Part shown: positions 17,951-27,895 of the stretch, one piece after another | Layout of the letters: the number at the start of each line of letters is the position of its first letter | Position numbering within the stretch: the stretch's first letter is position 1 | DNA from: Torulaspora globosa | Taxonomy: Eukaryota; Ascomycota; Saccharomycetes; Saccharomycetales; Saccharomycetaceae | DNA: 64,000 bases | Assembly (NCBI RefSeq): GCF_014133895.1 | Contig: NC_050731.1 | Location: 186,001-250,000, forward strand | Reading direction: 5' to 3' | Program-made: the position numbers and the translations under genes | The notes under the pieces: generated by a model | Told to the model about the DNA's origin: nothing | The model's input: the letters and a program-made list of their open reading frames with translations, nothing else | Database searches by the model: none

Positions 17951-19909
17951 ATGGCATCGCAGTTCTTCCTAAAAACTTCGCAGGATATCGAGTTATTTCA
18001 GGGATATCCAGATTTTACCCAGTCTGCTACCAATCCCGATGGCAGCAGTGTTACTTCATCGCTTCTATCGCCTTGTGGTAGATTCATGGCTCTGGCGACC
18101 ACGGAGTCAGTTAAGGTATTCTCAGGAGAACTTTTCGATAAGCTTTTGGTGTCATTGTCCATCTCAAACGTATACAATCTGCATTTTTCACCATCAGGCA
18201 GTTATCTAAGCTCCTGGGAGAGACCTTCCGCTCAGGATGAGTCGCATCAGAATGTCAAAGTATGGTACCTAAATCAAGACTTTGCCAGCCAAAGTGACGA
18301 ACATAAACCGGTATATGAATATCAGGCCAGAACTCAGAATGGCTGGTCTTTACAGTTTTCGAAGCTGGATAATTACGCATTCAAGCAATTCTCGACGGAG
18401 TTGAAGATCGTTAAGCTAGATCAAACTGCCGAGGAAGAAAAGAAATTCGATTTCGATCACCCTTACGCCACTTTGTCTCAATCTCAGGAGTCCGAGGCGC
18501 AGATGTTCTCGACATTCCTTGTGTCTCCGGCAGAGCACCCAACGATCTGTACTTTCACACCTGAAAAGTCCGGTAAGCCAGCTCACTTGACTATTTGGCC
18601 GCTAGTGGAAGGTCAGATCACGAAGAAAATCGTGACGAAATCGTTCTTCAAGGCGGACTCCTGCCAATTGCAATGGAATGCGCTCGGCAATGCCGTTTTG
18701 TGTGTGGCTACGACAGATTTTGACTCTTCGAATAAATCATACTACGGTGAAAACACGTTATACCTGTTGTCATTTCAGGGTGTCAACGGTGCGCTTGGCG
18801 GTAACTCTGTCCGCGTACCGCTTTCGAAGGAAGGGCCTATTCATGATTTTACTTGGTCTCCAACTTCAAGACAGTTTGGTGTCATCTATGGCTATATGCC
18901 GGCCACTATAACTTTCTTCGATTTAAGGGGCAACGTTGTTCATTCGCTGGCTGAGCAGGCAAAGAATACAATGCTCTTCTCACCAAGTGGCAGGTATATT
19001 TTGATCGCAGGCTTTGGAAATTTGCAGGGTGCGGTTCAGATCTTGGATCGTCACGATAAATTTTCTTGCATTTCCAACTTCGATGCCGCAAATACTTCTG
19101 TTTGCAAATGGTCTCCCGGCGGAGAATTCATCATGACCGCTACAACTTCGCCACGTTTGAGAGTAGACAACGGTGTCAAGATATGGCATGTAACCGGCAA
19201 AATGGTTTTTGTCAAAGAGTTCAAAGAGCTTTTGAAGATTGACTGGAGACCTTCATCGAAGTACAAGACCTTGGGAAATACTCACGTCATCAAAAACTGG
19301 CATGAAATATCCGACTCAACTGCCCCAACTGATCCTAAGATCCACAACGCGTCACAATTACAGATCCACCCTACCGTGACAGAGTACGAGTTGAAACATC
19401 CCAGGAGAAATGGAAACAGTGGAAGTGGAGCTCAAAGCAAGCCTGTTGGTGCTTACAGACCTCCGCACGCCAGAAGGGCTGGTGGCTCCAGCGTTCCGGG
19501 GATGAACATAGTAAACGCAAAGCCTACTCAACGAAGTGTTCCAGGCATGGTGCCCGGAATGGCACCCCCAAAGAGCTCAAAAGCTGCTGCCAAAAACAAA
19601 AAGAAGAGGGCGAACAAGAAGAAGGGCGATGGCGAAGAAAATAATGATGATCACGAATCAAAAGCTGGTAGTCCTGCTCCCTCTGCATCACCTGCCGGAG
19701 ATTCCCCAGTCGTTAAGGAAGTTGCATCTCCTGAAGAAAAAAAGATAAGGTCCTTGCTTAAGAAATTGAGAGCCATTGAAACCCTAAAACAAAGACAAGC
19801 CAATGGCGATAAACTAGAAGATACTCAAGTTTTGAAGATTCAGACGGAGGAGAAGGTTCTGAACGAGCTGAAGTTCATGGGTTGGAAGGAAGATGTTGCC
19901 GAAAATTAA
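17951..19909 (+). CDS. eIF2A: eIF2A, WD-repeat translation initiation factor
   Basis: 652 residues starting MASQFFLKTSQDIELF, which aligns with the yeast YGR054W N-terminus (642 residues). The frame is open 28 codons upstream, but that extension is hydrophobic and unlike any homolog. Residues 1-440 form the WD-type beta-propeller (blocks such as SPCGRFMALAT, NGWSLQFSKLDNY, SPAEHPTICTFTPEK, KWSPGGEFIMTATTSPRLRVDNG). Then comes a basic, Lys-rich linker (KNKKKRANKKKGD), and a C-terminal coiled coil, EKKIRSLLKKLRAIETLK. eIF2A is a cytosolic ribosome-associated factor linked to alternative initiation, not part of the eIF2 trimer. It lies head-to-head with MCO32. Confidence 0.95.
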   Translation: MASQFFLKTSQDIELFQGYPDFTQSATNPDGSSVTSSLLSPCGRFMALATTESVKVFSGELFDKLLVSLSISNVYNLHFSPSGSYLSSWERPSAQDESHQNVKVWYLNQDFASQSDEHKPVYEYQARTQNGWSLQFSKLDNYAFKQFSTELKIVKLDQTAEEEKKFDFDHPYATLSQSQESEAQMFSTFLVSPAEHPTICTFTPEKSGKPAHLTIWPLVEGQITKKIVTKSFFKADSCQLQWNALGNAVLCVATTDFDSSNKSYYGENTLYLLSFQGVNGALGGNSVRVPLSKEGPIHDFTWSPTSRQFGVIYGYMPATITFFDLRGNVVHSLAEQAKNTMLFSPSGRYILIAGFGNLQGAVQILDRHDKFSCISNFDAANTSVCKWSPGGEFIMTATTSPRLRVDNGVKIWHVTGKMVFVKEFKELLKIDWRPSSKYKTLGNTHVIKNWHEISDSTAPTDPKIHNASQLQIHPTVTEYELKHPRRNGNSGSGAQSKPVGAYRPPHARRAGGSSVPGMNIVNAKPTQRSVPGMVPGMAPPKSSKAAAKNKKKRANKKKGDGEENNDDHESKAGSPAPSASPAGDSPVVKEVASPEEKKIRSLLKKLRAIETLKQRQANGDKLEDTQVLKIQTEEKVLNELKFMGWKEDVAEN

Positions 19910-20128
19910 GAATTCTATGAACTATTCTTCTCTACTACTTGTGTATAAGACCGTATCACATAAGATAAAGCCAATCTATCGAATTGTTAGAATAATGCAA
20001 CAAAAAGACCGCTTGTTGCCTGCCGAGCTCCTTCAAACGTCGTTGCCTTAAATTATATTGTACACGTTGACCAATCTGCTGAAGTAAAGTCACTGAATAT
20101 TAAGTCTGAATATTAAGTTTGTATTGAG

Positions 20129-21835
20129 TCAACAGTCATCAAAAGTTTGATTACTGCTGTATTTCTTCGATTCACCTTTGGAGGACTCACCATAAACAGG
20201 CTGATCATTTTCGTAAACGCTTTCTTCCGATAGACTGGCGTCCGCGTATACCTTGATGACTTCATTTCTCCAAAATCCATCATCACCGAGAACCTCTCTG
20301 GTCATCAGCTGATAGTGACCAAGTCTCGGCAGTATCTGGCTGGTGACTAAATAATAGCAACCACCGAACCCGAAGATACCCCAAGCAACAACACAATGAA
20401 TCCAATATGGTAAGTGTTCATAAACGGATTGGTTCCCGACAGGTGGGACATATGGCGCGACAATCAGATACAGGTTGGCCAAGGAAAAGAAGATAGTGAT
20501 AAAATAGCCAGCCTTAATGGGAGGATCCCACTCTAACTCACCCCGCCTGCGTTTCCAGTAGATGTATAAAAGACCTGTGCTGACACAAAAGTTGATGATA
20601 TTCATTGGATATGAGATCAGGTTTAGAATGAAGTTATAAGCATCTCCGGGTGGCGGAGCGATGATCGTGACCACACAGACTATGAAATGCTGCAGCAACC
20701 CCACGAATGGAGAATTGAATGGTTTGGACGAGGCGAAAAAACTTGGAAATGGCAAGATCCCTTCGCGCCCCAGCTGTTGAATGATTCTACCCTGCGAGAA
20801 AATGACTGAAAGCACATTGCCCAGGGCACTTAAACCAACAAAAACTGCCGCCGCCCTCTTTGCTTGGCCACCGAACACGATATCGAAGAAATCTGCAGCC
20901 AGGATGAGCTTGGACGAGATCAACTTCTCCTTTGGAACAACAGCGTAATAGGCCATGTTGACGAAGATGTAGATGATAGCAATAGCGACCAAAGCGGTTG
21001 GACCAGCAACCTTCAATGTTCTAACCGGATTCTTGACCTCTCCAAGGGCGTAATTGACGTTCGAATATCCGACAAACGACCAGATCACATTGTATAAAGC
21101 GTTGACAACTCCGTAAGCCGTAGCCTGGTCAGCACCCTCAAATGCATTGTGAAGATTATAATCTTTCTTCAACCCGCCTCCGAGGGCAACCCAGCCGGTC
21201 ACTGAAATAAACAGCACGATCCCAATCTTGAACACACCCAAGAGGTTCTGCAGATAGATACCGGCCTTCACGTTCACCCCGTTTATCAAGAACGCGAAGC
21301 CGACCACCGCGACAGCAATACCACGCTGGTTCCACTCAGTGATCTCCGCGTTTGCTGCCGTCAGAAACATCACGGCCGTATTCACCGAGTTGCCCGCGGC
21401 CCAGCCCAGGAAGAAAATGTACGACGCATACATCGACGTGACCAGAAACTTGGGTTTCTTGTAGATAAACTCCAGGTAGTTTTTCTCACCACCATTCTTT
21501 GGAATAGCCGTGCCGAACTCCATGTAGACAAAGAGACCCGCCAGCGAGATGATGGCACCGACTGCCCACATCACAAGCGCAAGCCCTGTCGAGTTGCACA
21601 GCGTGTAGATCGTAGACGACGTCGCAAACACACCGGTCCCAAGCATTCTATTGCAGATCAGACAAATGCATGAAAACAGTCCCAATTCCTTCTTGCCCCT
21701 ATCCAGTTCCGTGACAAAGTGGTCTTCCACATCCTCAGAGGAACCATTCTCAACGCTGCTTTCCTTGCTAAACACATAGTTCTGCTTGTTGAAAATATTC
21801 AGCTGAGATACAAACGATCGACCTTTTCCTGCCAT
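20129..21835 (-). CDS. MUP1: High-affinity methionine/cysteine permease
   Basis: 568 residues from MAGKGRSFVSQLNIFNK (yeast Mup1 574). Twelve membrane segments of the LAT-type amino-acid/polyamine transporter fold, with the conserved TM1 ICNRMLGTGVFATSS and TM6 FVGYSNVNYALGEVKNPVRTL. The long hydrophilic N-terminus carries several lysines, the region ubiquitinated in yeast Mup1 for methionine-triggered endocytosis through arrestins such as Art1. The C-terminal tail is Ser-rich. The position next to the RSC1/RSC2 gene matches YGR055W-YGR056W, but MUP1 is on the opposite strand to that in S. cerevisiae and a sirtuin gene lies between, so a local inversion or insertion has occurred in one lineage. 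Confidence 0.95.
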   Translation of the reverse strand: MAGKGRSFVSQLNIFNKQNYVFSKESSVENGSSEDVEDHFVTELDRGKKELGLFSCICLICNRMLGTGVFATSSTIYTLCNSTGLALVMWAVGAIISLAGLFVYMEFGTAIPKNGGEKNYLEFIYKKPKFLVTSMYASYIFFLGWAAGNSVNTAVMFLTAANAEITEWNQRGIAVAVVGFAFLINGVNVKAGIYLQNLLGVFKIGIVLFISVTGWVALGGGLKKDYNLHNAFEGADQATAYGVVNALYNVIWSFVGYSNVNYALGEVKNPVRTLKVAGPTALVAIAIIYIFVNMAYYAVVPKEKLISSKLILAADFFDIVFGGQAKRAAAVFVGLSALGNVLSVIFSQGRIIQQLGREGILPFPSFFASSKPFNSPFVGLLQHFIVCVVTIIAPPPGDAYNFILNLISYPMNIINFCVSTGLLYIYWKRRRGELEWDPPIKAGYFITIFFSLANLYLIVAPYVPPVGNQSVYEHLPYWIHCVVAWGIFGFGGCYYLVTSQILPRLGHYQLMTREVLGDDGFWRNEVIKVYADASLSEESVYENDQPVYGESSKGESKKYSSNQTFDDC

Positions 21836-22253
21836 TACTGCTATGAACAACTAGTCCAAACCAAAAGACAGCAAGGTAAATCTCAAAGATAATCCTAGAA
21901 TTCCTTACCCTTTATAGTCCGACTCGATCTGCAGTTGGCCTGCAGACCCCGTTACTGCTGCCGCAAAATTAATGTTAATGCACCAAGAACAGTGGCTTTA
22001 AGTCAACTGCTAGCCAATATTTTTTTATTCCCAATACCTGGCGACTTGCAACTACAACACAATGACTGTGGTGGCGTCTCGTCGTACCGAGACTACACGG
22101 CATCGCTTCTGTCTGTCAACCTCGATGGGCATCAAAACTTTTCGTCTTGGCGCCGTACGGCTTCAACTTATAGTGGCTTTCTTTTTCCGTGCGCTTCGTG
22201 CGAGCTGGCAGTGAAGAAAGGTGCCATCTGGAAAAGCCATACAGAAGAGGGTC
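21836..22253. promoter_or_regulatory. MUP1 upstream region
   Basis: 418 bases between MUP1 and the end of the sirtuin gene. CTGTGG at 22066-22071 matches the core of a Met31/Met32 site (AAACTGTGGC) only in part, and no CACGTG is present. Control by methionine is expected for MUP1 but is not well shown here. Confidence 0.4.
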
Positions 22254-23351
22254 TCAGGGCAGTGCTGTGCCGTAGTGTCTTCGAGAAGACGGACCGTAGA
22301 TCTTGCCTATTATGGGCTCGAGAGCCCGTGGGAGCCAGTAGGAGGCCTCGCCCTGGAAAGCCCAGGAAGCGTTGTCTCGATTGACGAGGTCGAGGTCGTC
22401 GATCTTGGTGTTGAAGACGGCGACTCTGCCGCCGTTCTGCTTGCATCTCTCGACGTAGCCCATGGCGGGCCAAACCTTGCCACTGGTGCCGATCACCAGC
22501 ACCAGGTCGATCGGGGTCGTCGAGTCGTCGTTTCCTTGCACGAAGAAGGCGTCTACCTTATCCATCTGTAGCAGGGGCAGCGGCTCTCCGAACCAGACCA
22601 CTCCCGGTCTCAGCAGCCCCGTTTTGCACTTTGGACAGTGCGGAAGGTCTTCCTGGTCGAGGTGAGGAAGCGGATCGAAGTCTGAGGAGCTGGCGGTTTC
22701 CTCCGGTTCGCTTGCCTGGCTGGCGGTGGCGCCGCTGGGGCCCGCCGGGCCCCGCCTGGCGCGCTTGGCGGACCTTTCGAGCTCTGCGGCGCGTTTTCTC
22801 TTGACGCCGACGTCTCTGGGGGTGAACTCTCGCAGTTTGGGCGTCAGGAAGAGGTCTCTGGTGTTGCTGCCCTTGTAGGTACAGAAGAACGAGGTGCAGC
22901 GCAGATCGAAGAGGCTGCCGTGCAGCTCGCACAGATCCTGTTCCGCCTGGCCCGCTCGCCGCTGCAGACCGTCCACATTCTGCGTCACCACAAGAACGCT
23001 CCTGCGGCGTTCGCGCATCCTCTTCGCCAGCTCCGCCAGCGCGTAATGACCCCTGTTGGGCTTGGCTCTCATCGCTATGTATCTTCTGTTTGAGTAGAAC
23101 AACCACACAAGACCTGGGTTAGCGTCGAACGCCTCGGGCGTGGCGAGGTCCAGCGAAGTGTAGCCCTTCCACGAGCCTCGCTGCAGTTGGTACGTCGGGA
23201 TCCCCGAGCTCTGGGACAATCCAGCTCCAACAATACACAGCACCTTGCGTGCCTTTTTCAAATACCTGTGAAACGACTTGAGGTGTCGGGTATCGCTTTC
23301 GTTTGCGGGAGACGACCCGCTCTGAGCTGTAGATGCTTCTCCCTGGGACAT
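22254..23351 (-). CDS. SIRT5-like (class III) sirtuin, NAD-dependent lysine deacylase
   Basis: 365 residues. NAD-binding loop VGAGLSQSSGIPTY (41-54), TQNVDGL (123-129), catalytic His144 in CELHGSLF, zinc ligands C152/C157 and C239/C242, then GLLRPGVVWFGEPLP, and the NAD motif IGTSGKVWPA. The acyl-pocket motif Y86-x-x-R89 (FYSNRR) is the Tyr-Arg pair that makes SIRT5/CobB prefer succinyl, malonyl and glutaryl lysine. Odd points: the usual Arg after PTF is Gln (PTYQ), and about 80 residues are inserted between the two Cys pairs, including a basic KRKR...KRARR segment that could direct it to the nucleus. S. cerevisiae has only Sir2 and Hst1-4, none of this class, and no gene at this position between MUP1 and RSC1. 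The coding region is very GC-rich. Confidence 0.88.
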   Translation of the reverse strand: MSQGEASTAQSGSSPANESDTRHLKSFHRYLKKARKVLCIVGAGLSQSSGIPTYQLQRGSWKGYTSLDLATPEAFDANPGLVWLFYSNRRYIAMRAKPNRGHYALAELAKRMRERRRSVLVVTQNVDGLQRRAGQAEQDLCELHGSLFDLRCTSFFCTYKGSNTRDLFLTPKLREFTPRDVGVKRKRAAELERSAKRARRGPAGPSGATASQASEPEETASSSDFDPLPHLDQEDLPHCPKCKTGLLRPGVVWFGEPLPLLQMDKVDAFFVQGNDDSTTPIDLVLVIGTSGKVWPAMGYVERCKQNGGRVAVFNTKIDDLDLVNRDNASWAFQGEASYWLPRALEPIIGKIYGPSSRRHYGTALP

Positions 23352-23595
23352 TGGATATCAGTTCGGTCGGATAGCAGCAGATTCAGAGAGCTATACTGCT
23401 AGTATAGCCATCTTATAGCTTCAGGGCCCATTAAAGGCTGTTTGGCGTTAGGTTACCCTGCCATTACGTCTTCCGAAGCCAGCTATCAAGGCGAAAAATT
23501 GGCCTTCTACACCGACTTCAAGAACAATTCGACGCACAAGTATCGATCTGAATCGAGTCAAAAGGTCTATTTGGATAGCTGACGGACGGTCGACG

Positions 23596-26250
23596 ATGTC
23601 AGAAGAGGGTAATTCACTGCAATCGCGGTTGCGAGCCGAGTACGAGGCGTTGTTTACGTTGAAAGAGGAGAATGGCCTGGAAATCTACCCCATCTTTAAT
23701 GTGCTGCCTGTGAAAAAGGAGTATCCGGATTACTATGCTCTGATCAAGAACCCGGTGTCGTTGAACACTCTCAAGAAGCGTGTGCCGCACTACACCGATC
23801 CGCAGAGCTTTGTGAACGACGTGGTGCAGATACCGTGGAATGCAAAGACGTACAATACAAAGGAATCGGCTATTTACAGGTATGCTGGGATCCTAGAGAA
23901 GTATGTGAAGGAGCATCTGGTTCCAAACTTGCAGAAGTTCTATCCTCAGGTGGAATATCCTTATCTGGGGCCGCTGCCCGATGAGATCGAAGCTCATAGG
24001 AAATTGCATCCAGGCGGAACGCTGCCAGCACCTAGGAACACAGTTACGATTAAGACGAGGAGAAACCGGGAGCGCGACGCCAGCGTGGGACCGGGAGAGG
24101 CGGAAGAGGAGGAGGAGGACGAGGAGTACAATGTCGAAGAAGAGGATGACGAGGAGTATACAGAAGGGAGAAGGCTTCCACATCTCAAGCTCACTCTGCA
24201 CAGAGGGATGCACCAAGCACACTCGCCGCCATCGCAGCACCGGTCGCACTCATCCACGCCAAAACCGTACGGAAGGCATCAGCAGCAGAGAACTCACATG
24301 AGACGTGGCAGACCACCAGTGATCGATTTGCCTTATGTTCAGAGAATCAAAAATGTGCTGAAGATGCTGAAGAAGGAGATTGACGATGAGAACGAGCCTC
24401 TGACCGCTACGTTTGAAAAACTGCCGGATGAGATGCGCGACGCCAAATACTACACTATGATATCGAATCCTATTTGCCTCGAGGAGATCAGGAAAAAGGT
24501 CAAGACCCGTAAATACAAGGACTTCCAGGCGTTTCAGAATGATTTTACTCTGATGTTGACGAATTACCGACTGTATCATCGTGCAGAACCGCACTACATG
24601 AAACGAGCAGCCGTCTTAGAGAAGAAGTTTAATGTGTTTGCACGCCACGAGTTGTCCAAACCGGATAGGGATTACATGCCTGAAGGTGAGTTACGTTACC
24701 CTATGGATGAGTTGAATCTCAATGGGAAGAACTACAAAATTGGTGATTGGGTCCTTCTCGAAAATCCCAACGATGCGACTAAACCTACTGTGGCTCAAAT
24801 TTTCAGGCTTTGGAGTACATCTGATGGCAGAAGGTGGCTGAACGGATGTTGGTATTTAAGACCTGAACAGACGGTACACAGGGTCGACAGATTGTTTTAC
24901 AAGAACGAAGTCGTCAAATCGGGACAGTATAGAGACCATTTGGTCGAGGAAATTGTTGGAAAATGTTACGTCATCCATTTCACTAGATTCCAACGTGGTG
25001 ATCCAGACATCAAATTGGAAGGACCACTCTTTGTTTGTGAGTTCCGTTATAATGAAAATGAAAAGATTTTCAACAAGATAAGAACTTGGAAGGCATGTCT
25101 ACCGGAGGAGATTCGAGACCAGGAAGAAGTGACAATTCCTGTAAATGGCAGGAAATTTCTCAAGTATCCATCTCCTTTAAAACACCTTCTACCACCAAAC
25201 GCATCCTACAACGACCCCATACCTCAGCCCACTGAGGGCGCTGTCAATGCTCCGCCTCTGATTGGTGCAGTCTACCTGAGACCAAAACTAGAGAGGGATG
25301 ACCTTGGAGAGTATTCAACATCCGACGATTGTCCACGTTATATCATCAGACCAGGCGACCCGCCTGAGGAAGGTAAAATTGACTTCGAAACAAGCACAAT
25401 TTTAACTAACACCACTACCGCGACTGCCTTACCGAAAACAAGCCAGTCAAATTCCAGGCTCGCATCCCTGAAACACAACAGATCCGGCACCGGCTTGAGT
25501 GGGATGAGGAATGGGTTGTATTCTTCACCTATTGGCTCTGCAGCCGCGTTAGCGAACGCATCGCAGGGTAGTAGGTTGGGGACCCCGAACGGTCTGGGTC
25601 CCGGCCAGCAGTTGACCGTACAGGGTCTCAAGCAACATCAGCTCAACAAACAGCAGCTGCATCTTCAACAGCAACAACAGCACAAGAGGTCACAAGCGTC
25701 CGGCTACAATCTCGCGACCGTCGTAAACAACCTCGCGGCACAAGCGTCCAAGACCTCCTTGGGATACATTTCAATCGACGCTCCGAGCTCGTTTGTCCTG
25801 CCCATCTCAATCACCAAGAATGTCGATGTGTTGCAACGCGAGGACTACGATAGCCAGGTAAGAAGGCTTGGCAAAGACCAGGTGCCCAGAAGAAAACGTC
25901 ACAAAGGTGAGGTGCTATGGTTTAGAGGTCCCAGCGTGGCTATCGAAGAGAGGCTTCTGAACTCCGGCGACAAGCGTCTGCAGCCACCGCTCAACAGATG
26001 GTTTTCAAAGAACGTGAACAAGAAACCAAAACCAAAGCTTGACTATGAGGAGATAGAAGAACTCGTGGACACAAACGAAATTGATATGGAAGAGGACGAC
26101 GATTCCGAAGATTCAGAATACGATATAACCCTCGACCAGGAGGACGAAGCCCTCCCAGATTCCTTCCCACTCGGTCTGCGCCCGTCAGCTCGCTTTATGG
26201 CCTTTAAGCTGGCAGCACGTGACAAGAGTGCCGAAACGGAGTCAATATAA
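23596..26250 (+). CDS. RSC1/RSC2: Rsc1/Rsc2, bromodomain-BAH subunit of the RSC chromatin remodeller
   Basis: 884 residues (Rsc2 889, Rsc1 928). Order: bromodomain 1 (about 12-110; YPDYYALIKNPVSL, NAKTYN), an acidic run (about 172-195), an AT-hook RRGRPPV at about 237, bromodomain 2 (about 248-345; DAKYYTMISNPICL), BAH domain (about 370-490; YKIGDWVLLENPND, WYLRPEQTVHRVDRLFYKNEV), a Gln-rich linker, and the conserved C-terminal CT1 region that anchors it in RSC. It is one gene ancestral to RSC1 (YGR056) and RSC2 (YLR357), and its neighbours ADE13 and LST7 come from both S. cerevisiae tracks. RSC slides and ejects promoter nucleosomes in the nucleus. Confidence 0.95.
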   Translation: MSEEGNSLQSRLRAEYEALFTLKEENGLEIYPIFNVLPVKKEYPDYYALIKNPVSLNTLKKRVPHYTDPQSFVNDVVQIPWNAKTYNTKESAIYRYAGILEKYVKEHLVPNLQKFYPQVEYPYLGPLPDEIEAHRKLHPGGTLPAPRNTVTIKTRRNRERDASVGPGEAEEEEEDEEYNVEEEDDEEYTEGRRLPHLKLTLHRGMHQAHSPPSQHRSHSSTPKPYGRHQQQRTHMRRGRPPVIDLPYVQRIKNVLKMLKKEIDDENEPLTATFEKLPDEMRDAKYYTMISNPICLEEIRKKVKTRKYKDFQAFQNDFTLMLTNYRLYHRAEPHYMKRAAVLEKKFNVFARHELSKPDRDYMPEGELRYPMDELNLNGKNYKIGDWVLLENPNDATKPTVAQIFRLWSTSDGRRWLNGCWYLRPEQTVHRVDRLFYKNEVVKSGQYRDHLVEEIVGKCYVIHFTRFQRGDPDIKLEGPLFVCEFRYNENEKIFNKIRTWKACLPEEIRDQEEVTIPVNGRKFLKYPSPLKHLLPPNASYNDPIPQPTEGAVNAPPLIGAVYLRPKLERDDLGEYSTSDDCPRYIIRPGDPPEEGKIDFETSTILTNTTTATALPKTSQSNSRLASLKHNRSGTGLSGMRNGLYSSPIGSAAALANASQGSRLGTPNGLGPGQQLTVQGLKQHQLNKQQLHLQQQQQHKRSQASGYNLATVVNNLAAQASKTSLGYISIDAPSSFVLPISITKNVDVLQREDYDSQVRRLGKDQVPRRKRHKGEVLWFRGPSVAIEERLLNSGDKRLQPPLNRWFSKNVNKKPKPKLDYEEIEELVDTNEIDMEEDDDSEDSEYDITLDQEDEALPDSFPLGLRPSARFMAFKLAARDKSAETESI

Positions 26251-26396
26251 GATGACATAATAATTTCAAAAAATTAACCACAGGCGTTGCTGATGAAGTA
26301 TATTTAAAGATGAGATGAGCAGCTCAATTTTAATTCGTAGAGCATTGAGTCCACTGACAAGGACAAGCATTATTTCAACAGATCCCGTTGCCAAAG

Positions 26397-27845
26397 ATGT
26401 CTGAATTCGACAAGTATACTACACCACTTTCGTCGCGTTATGCGTCTAAAGAAATGTCTGAAATCTTCTCTTTGAGGAACAGATTTTCGACCTGGAGAAA
26501 GCTTTGGTTGAACTTGGCTATTGCTGAGAAAGAATTGGGATTGAGTGTTATCACAGACAAGGCCATTGAAGAAATGCGGGAACATTTAGCTATCACAGAT
26601 GAAGAGATTGCTCAGGCTTCTGCTCAAGAGGCGATTGTCAGACACGATGTGATGGCTCACGTGCACACTTTTGGTCAGACGTGTCCCGAGGCCTCTGGTA
26701 TCATTCATTTGGGGGCCACTTCCTGTTTTGTCACCGATAATGCTGACTTGATCTTCTTGAGAGACGCTTATGACTTGATCATTCCTAAGTTGGTGAATGT
26801 TATCAACAGACTGTCAGATTTTGCGCTGAAATACAAGGATTTGCCTGTTTTGGGCTGGACGCACTTCCAGCCAGCTCAGCTGACCACTCTGGGTAAGAGA
26901 GCCACGTTATGGATTCAAGAGCTATTGTGGGATTTGAGAAACTTTGTTAGAGCAAGAAACGACATCGGTCTTCGTGGTGTGAAGGGTACGACCGGTACTC
27001 AAGCGTCTTTCTTGGCTCTTTTCCACGGCGATCATGACAAAGTGGAGGCGTTGGACAAGAGAGTTACCGAGCTATTGGGCTTCGACGTCGTCTATCCAGT
27101 CACTGGTCAGACCTACTCCAGAAAGATCGACATTGACGTGCTATCCCCATTGTCTTCGTTTGCAGCTACCGCTCACAAGATGGCTACCGATATCAGATTG
27201 TTGGCTAACTTGAAAGAAATGGAGGAGCCGTTTGAGAAATCACAGATTGGTTCGTCAGCCATGGCATACAAGAGAAACCCAATGCGCTGTGAACGTGTCT
27301 GCTCTTTGGCCAGACACTTGGGTTCACTGTTCAATGATGCCGTGCAAACTGCCTCTGTTCAGTGGTTTGAAAGAACTCTAGACGACTCCGCTATCAGAAG
27401 AATCTCTTTACCAAGTGCTTTCCTAACCGCTGATATTCTTTTGTCCACTTTGTTGAACATATCTTCCGGTTTGGTTGTTTATCCAAAAGTTATCGAGAGG
27501 CGAATCAAGAGCGAATTGCCATTCATGGCCACTGAAAACATTATCATGGCTATGGTGGAAAAGGGTGCTTCTAGGCAGGAAGTTCACGAGAACATCAGGG
27601 TGCTGTCTCATCAAGCTGCTGCCGTGGTCAAAGAGCAAGGTGGCGACAATGACCTAATTGAACGCATCAAGAACGATGCTTTCTTCGCGCCAATCCATTC
27701 TGAACTTGATTCTCTGCTAGAGCCATCAACGTTCGTTGGCAGGGCTCCTCAACAAACCGAAAAATTCATCAAGAACGATGTCAAGAACGCTCTGCAGCCA
27801 TTCGAAAAGTACATTAATGATGCCGACGTTAAACTGAATGTGTAA
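26397..27845 (+). CDS. ADE13: Adenylosuccinate lyase
   Basis: 482 residues from [20 protein letters not shown], the exact length of yeast Ade13. The fumarase/aspartase superfamily signature is [15 protein letters not shown] (about residue 289). The catalytic His is in [11 protein letters not shown], and [11 protein letters not shown] lies in the active site. It acts twice in purine synthesis: SAICAR to AICAR, and adenylosuccinate to AMP, releasing fumarate each time. The start is the first ATG; a few codons upstream are open without a better start. It sits after the RSC gene as in YLR357W-YLR359W and converges with LST7, 50 bases apart. It works in the same pathway as ADE6 at 39-43 kb. Confidence 0.97.
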   Translation: MSEFDKYTTPLSSRYASKEMSEIFSLRNRFSTWRKLWLNLAIAEKELGLSVITDKAIEEMREHLAITDEEIAQASAQEAIVRHDVMAHVHTFGQTCPEASGIIHLGATSCFVTDNADLIFLRDAYDLIIPKLVNVINRLSDFALKYKDLPVLGWTHFQPAQLTTLGKRATLWIQELLWDLRNFVRARNDIGLRGVKGTTGTQASFLALFHGDHDKVEALDKRVTELLGFDVVYPVTGQTYSRKIDIDVLSPLSSFAATAHKMATDIRLLANLKEMEEPFEKSQIGSSAMAYKRNPMRCERVCSLARHLGSLFNDAVQTASVQWFERTLDDSAIRRISLPSAFLTADILLSTLLNISSGLVVYPKVIERRIKSELPFMATENIIMAMVEKGASRQEVHENIRVLSHQAAAVVKEQGGDNDLIERIKNDAFFAPIHSELDSLLEPSTFVGRAPQQTEKFIKNDVKNALQPFEKYINDADVKLNV

Positions 27846-27895
27846 ATTATGTATGATGCATGGAGTTTTATTGTCTGACGACAGTCTATTACCTT

